DNA from: Whalleya microplaca
Lineage: Eukaryota; Ascomycota; Sordariomycetes; Xylariales; Xylariaceae
Direction of reading: 5' to 3'
NCBI GenBank assembly: GCA_022497155.1
Contig: MU385774.1
Coordinates: 207,082-271,081 of the forward strand
DNA length: 64,000 nt
Every line of letters starts with the position of its first letter. The first letter of the stretch is position 1. The notes below the pieces were generated by a model, which had not been told where the DNA came from, made no database searches, and saw only the letters and a list, made by a program, of their open reading frames with translations. This document shows positions 60,701 to 64,000 of the stretch, piece by piece. A program made the position numbers and the translations under genes.

Positions 60701-61314
60701 ACATGTTCACGAGCGCAGCGCAGTACTTCATGCTGCTGCCGAGCTACATCTGCACGCTGCAGGTGTACGCGTTCTGCAACACGCACGATGTGACGTGGGG
60801 CACCAAGGGCGACAACGTGATGAAGACGGACCTGGGCGGGGCCGTGGGCCAGGGGTCCGTGGTCGAGCTCGAGATGCCGTCGGAGCAGCTCGACATCGAC
60901 TCCGGGTACGACGAGGCGCTGCGGAACCTGCGCGACCGCCTCGAGGTGCCCGCGCCCGAGGTCTCCGAGGCCCAGATGCAGGAGGACTACTACCGCAGCG
61001 TCCGCACCTACATGGTCGTCTCCTGGATGATCGCCAACGCCATCCTCGCCATGGCCGTCAGCGAGGCCTACGGCTACAAGGACGTCGGCAATAACTTCTA
61101 CCTCTCCTTCATCCTCTGGGCTGTCGCCGCGCTCGCCCTCTTCCGCGCCCTCGGCAGCACCACCTTCGCTATCCTCAACGCGGTCAACATGGTCGTTGAG
61201 GGCCGCGTCCGCATAAGCCTCAAGGTCCCCGAGTGGATAGGGGACTGGGGCAGCAAGGTCAGTGAAACTATGAGTAGTGTTGGCAGTAGTGTTAGCAGCA
61301 AAATTAGACCGTGA
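57792..61314 (+). CDS. Chitin synthase, class I/II
   Basis: Plasma-membrane glycosyltransferase (family GT2) that polymerises UDP-GlcNAc to chitin. Exons 57792..60084 and 60140..61314 (55-nt intron inside the catalytic region, Asp765 split) give 1155 residues. Residues 1-about 390 are a Pro/Ser-rich, disordered extension. The chitin-synthase N-terminal block follows ([17 protein letters not shown]), then the catalytic core: [49 protein letters not shown] and the product-tunnel motif QRRRWLNGA (773 on). Then come about six or seven membrane segments and VTWGTKGD. Motif wording ([15 protein letters not shown]) places it in division 1, class I or II rather than III; I cannot separate I from II by eye. 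Confidence 0.95.
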
Positions 61315-62152
61315 GGAAGTTGTCCACCTGGTCTCTAATGGGCGGGGGGTGATATGTAATTGTAGGCGAAGAGGAAACCAGGATATTTGGGCCGATTCAT
61401 GATGTTTAGGGTGGGATGTCTGATAGATGATGGACGTGATGGCTTCGGGGTTCAGGACACGCTTGAGGCGTTAGTATCGAAGGGTGGCTTCGATGGTTTG
61501 CTTGACTAATGGCCTTGTATTTGAGGGGAATGAGTCATGTACGTGTAACTGTTGAACACCGACTGGGGTCGGAATGAGCCTTGGAATGAGCTAGGACTAG
61601 GAAATGGGATATGATACCTCTGGGGTTTGCTCACCTTTGTTTGATATATGCCATGAGCTAAGTCTAACGTGTCATTTTCCGTTCATGTGCTTGTTATGTG
61701 GTACATTGATGGTTGGGGCATTTTCGTGGCTTCTAACCCTTAAAGTTCTGTATTCCTTTGTAGTTCATGAGCCATGGTCGCTCAATTACCTGTTGGACAT
61801 GTTTGCCAACTCCCAACACCTAGTATACTTTGTTTCCCCAGTCACGTTCTCAACCAGACCCGTCGTGACTCACCTACGTGGTTGTTTTCCGAAATCTCCC
61901 CAGTTGACCGAAATAATTTCGACCAAGTTTAGATACTGTGAACCTATTTGCCCAATATAATAGGTCAACCTACAAATCATCCACGGATATATGACTAGAC
62001 TCTAGTTCATGGTTATCCATGCTGACTTTGAGCTAATGTACTTCTATCAGCCTTATATAACCATATCAAATACAACACTAATATATTAACCTCTCGTTCA
62101 CGCCTTGCCCACTACACCCCATAACTACACCGTCGTGACAGCTATCAAAGCT
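61315..62152. other. Intergenic, 0.84 kb
   Basis: 3' flank of the chitin synthase gene and leader of the next gene. The frame at 61604-61960 has no supporting motif. I see no other element. Confidence 0.5.
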
Positions 62153-62932
62153 ATGTCATTTGTCAGTTCAGGTCAGTGACCGCATATGTGTTGTTACGAC
62201 TTTCCAACAGATACTGATACTACCATTCCATTATCAGCATCGAACGAAGTCACCAAGGACGGCCTGCTCAGCCGCTCTAGTGAGCTTTGTAGGTGGATTG
62301 ATGAAAATGGAATTGACACTATTCCATTGCCTGATGAGGAAGTTGAAGAAATCGAAGTCTCCAAGCCAGCTTTTGATGTTATACAGCGACTCATCTCCTT
62401 CCGTGGCTCCGCTACATCATTGACCATCGAAACAACAGACGATTCTCATATATCGGCTGTGATGCTTTACATTGTTAAGCACACTAAAACAGTCACCGAT
62501 TTCAAGACTGTGATACTCTTGCCTAAGACGTATTCTCAATACAAACCTCGAGGACAAACAAATAAGCAAGCTGTGGGACTTCTGTCTATCACATACTCTG
62601 CCATCCGGCAGATGATTGAACACCTGACACCAGGACCATGCCTTGATGGCGCGGAAATAATTCATCTCTTGGGAAAACTAGACGGTACCTTGGACACATT
62701 TGACGACGGACTGAAGACCATCGCAAAAATTCGCCCACTTCTAGGCAAGAATATGTTCCTTCTGGTCAATATCCCAGAGCTTCTAGCAATGAATGAGCTG
62801 GACAGGCATATAACCGATAGAATAAGGGACCTTGGGAGTAAGATCTGTGCACCTGGCCTAGATACAAAAATGTGGTTCAATGTCAACACTATGGACTTCA
62901 CGCGTCTCCAAGAAGAGCAACAGACAAGCTAA
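62153..62932 (+). CDS. Hypothetical protein
   Basis: Not recognised. Exons 62153..62171 and 62211..62932 (39-nt intron, very short) give 246 residues beginning MSFVSSDTDTTIPLSAS. The protein is mixed alpha/beta in character (LLSRSSELCRWIDENGID, ATSLTIETTDDSHISAVMLY, FDDGLKTIAKIRPLLGKNMF) and without membrane segments. It ends at a TAA, but the same frame continues with coding character (EEIKKDLA, then the frame at 62957..63241). The annotated stop may thus be a nonsense mutation. Neighbouring repeats suggest a subtelomeric-type or accessory setting. The first exon is inferred from GT-AG phase only. Confidence 0.55.
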
Positions 62933-63241
62933 GAGGAGATAAAGAAGGATCTAGCAATGTTCAGGCCTTGCCAGTACCATGAGTACTATGAGGATAAACC
63001 ATACAGGAGGACAACACTGGGATACCTCCTTAAACCAAAGCCCATTCGGAACCCTAAACGCGTTGGCGACTTGGACCTTGAGTGCCCGGCCTCAAGTGAA
63101 TTTCCAAAAGACATTGAACGAACGCACTGCAAGGTGTTGGGTAATGATAAGGGAGAGTGGTCGTATCTATACACAAGCCTGATATGGGTACTTTGTTTGT
63201 CGTACTGCCTTAGCTATGTGATTGCCATAGTCTTTGGGTAA
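62933..63241 (+). pseudogene. Possible continuation of the upstream hypothetical gene after an in-frame stop
   Basis: In the same frame as the upstream gene and without any further stop: a charged helix (EEIKKDLA), a basic middle (RRTTLGYLLKPKPIRNPKRV) and a C-terminal hydrophobic segment (SLIWVLCLSYCLSYVIAIVF) that would make a tail anchor. No GT-AG intron can remove the TAA at 62930. Alternatively it is a separate 94-residue membrane protein starting at 62957. Confidence 0.4.
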
Positions 63242-63352
63242 GGTTGTTGGAAGCCAATACCGACTGAGACTTAGTGGCAATGGATGGTAGGGATAGTACG
63301 TTCTGGAATCATGCAGATTGAATTGAACTCAAACAAGCTTAACTAGACCTGT
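63242..63352. other. Short flank without features
   Basis: A short noncoding flank between the hypothetical gene and the palindromic repeats. Confidence 0.4.
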
Positions 63353-63545
63353 ACAAGTCCCACCCACGGGGTTGGTCCCATAGTCCCGTGGGACTCCCAT
63401 GGGAATTTTTTTTTCCCATGGGAGTCCCATGGGACCAATAAAAATTGATGGGACTACCTACAATAGTCCCACCCACAAGTTAAAAAATACGTGGGACTCC
63501 CATGGGACTCCCACAAAAAAAAATTAGTCCCATTTAGTCCCATCG
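63353..63545. repeat. GTCCCACCCAC / TCCCATGGGA palindromic repeats
   Basis: Two direct copies of a unit beginning GTCCCACCCAC (63357 and about 63469) each run into GTGGGACTCCCATGGGA. The first forms a strong inverted repeat: 63374-63405 pairs with 63417-63440 around a T-rich loop, with about eight extra bases in the left arm. A TAGTCCCAT doublet closes the block (63527-63544). It resembles a short satellite or the terminal part of a non-autonomous element. Confidence 0.8.
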
Positions 63546-63905
63546 CCGACCGATAAAACTGTATTTTTAAAATAAAAAAAAACTTTATAAAAATTTTATT
63601 AAAAAAATTAGTTTTATTTAATTTTATTACCGACTGATAAAATTATATTATTAAAAATTTTTAAAATTTTTTAAATTTTTTATTATTATTTTATATAATA
63701 TTAAATTATATAATATTTTTATAATATAATATAAATTTAAAAAAAAGTTATTTTATTTTATATTATAAAATTATAATAATAAATTATAAAGTAATATTAA
63801 AATATATATTATTATTAGTTTTAAAAATAATTATTTAAAAATAAATAATTTATTTTAATTTATAAAATATTTTTAATAAAAATGAAATAATAATAAAATA
63901 ATCGG
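63546..63905. other. Extremely AT-rich tract
   Basis: Almost only A and T for about 340 bases, with many ATAAAATT words. The motif CCGAC(C/T)GATAAAA occurs twice (63548 and 63630) and a third related word (ATCGGTAAAA) at 63901. Such composition is expected from strong RIP or from an AT-isochore. Confidence 0.8.
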
Positions 63906-64000
63906 TAAAATAAAATAAAATAAAATAAAATAAAATAAAATAAAATAAAATAAAATAAAATAAAATAAAATAAAATAAAATAAAATAAAATAAAATAAAA
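63906..64000. repeat. TAAAA pentanucleotide microsatellite
   Basis: Nineteen or so perfect copies of TAAAA run to the window edge; the array may continue beyond it. Confidence 0.95.

Noticed and set aside
60558..61094. 178-codon + frame overlapping the chitin synthase exon 2
   Set aside because: An Arg/His/Gly-rich alternate frame of a GC-rich exon; the chitin synthase frame carries the motifs.
61604..61960. 118-codon frame downstream of the chitin synthase gene
   Set aside because: No family signal or splice partner; probably chance.

Overview
The window is nuclear DNA of a filamentous ascomycete (Pezizomycotina). Most genes carry short 55-200 nt GT-AG introns, and the recognisable gene families are typical of moulds: a non-reducing polyketide synthase, an AflR-type Zn2Cys6 regulator, a class I/II chitin synthase, a flavin-carrier/TRP-like protein and a Cys-rich Mid2-like wall protein. 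Compact housekeeping islands alternate with AT-rich, gene-poor stretches full of broken coding fragments. I did not find rRNA, a convincing tRNA, or a CRISPR array. The exact species cannot be named from what I see.

Region 1 (1-12.4 kb) is the right-hand part of a secondary-metabolite locus. It holds a 5'-truncated SAT-KS-AT-PT-ACP-CMeT-R polyketide synthase (+), a secreted SMP-30-like beta-propeller protein (-), and an AflR-like regulator (+) divergent from it. The reductive release domain and C-methyltransferase predict a C-methylated aromatic aldehyde. The rest of the cluster is probably upstream of base 1. The propeller protein resembles in type the fold reported for hetero-Diels-Alderases of tropolone-sesquiterpenoid clusters, which makes this the most interesting system in the window, but that link is inference.

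Region 2 (12.4-30.8 kb) is sparse. It has a five-exon FLC/TRP-like membrane protein, an alpha/beta-hydrolase, a Cys-rich single-pass protein and an UNC-93-like MFS protein, separated by 1.3-5 kb gaps. The gaps contain a foldback hairpin, an orphan exon-like piece and GTPase-like remnants.

Region 3 (30.8-48 kb) is mainly housekeeping: TTI2 and FIG4 (convergent), a 5.3 kb degenerate gap with a SNF2 helicase fragment, EMC4 and an AP-complex beta-adaptin (divergent), and an unrecognised Ser/Thr-rich single-pass glycoprotein.

Region 4 (48-64 kb) begins with a 4.1 kb gap. It continues with a prenylated UBL3-like ubiquitin-fold protein, the proteasome maturation factor UMP1 (apparently with an ATG-only first coding exon), a soluble twin-ATPase ABC protein, a chitin synthase and an unrecognised two-exon gene whose frame reopens after a stop. 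It ends in palindromic GTCCCATGGGA repeats, a RIP-like AT-rich tract and a TAAAA microsatellite. Exon coordinates are my own splice-site reconstructions, checked for reading phase.
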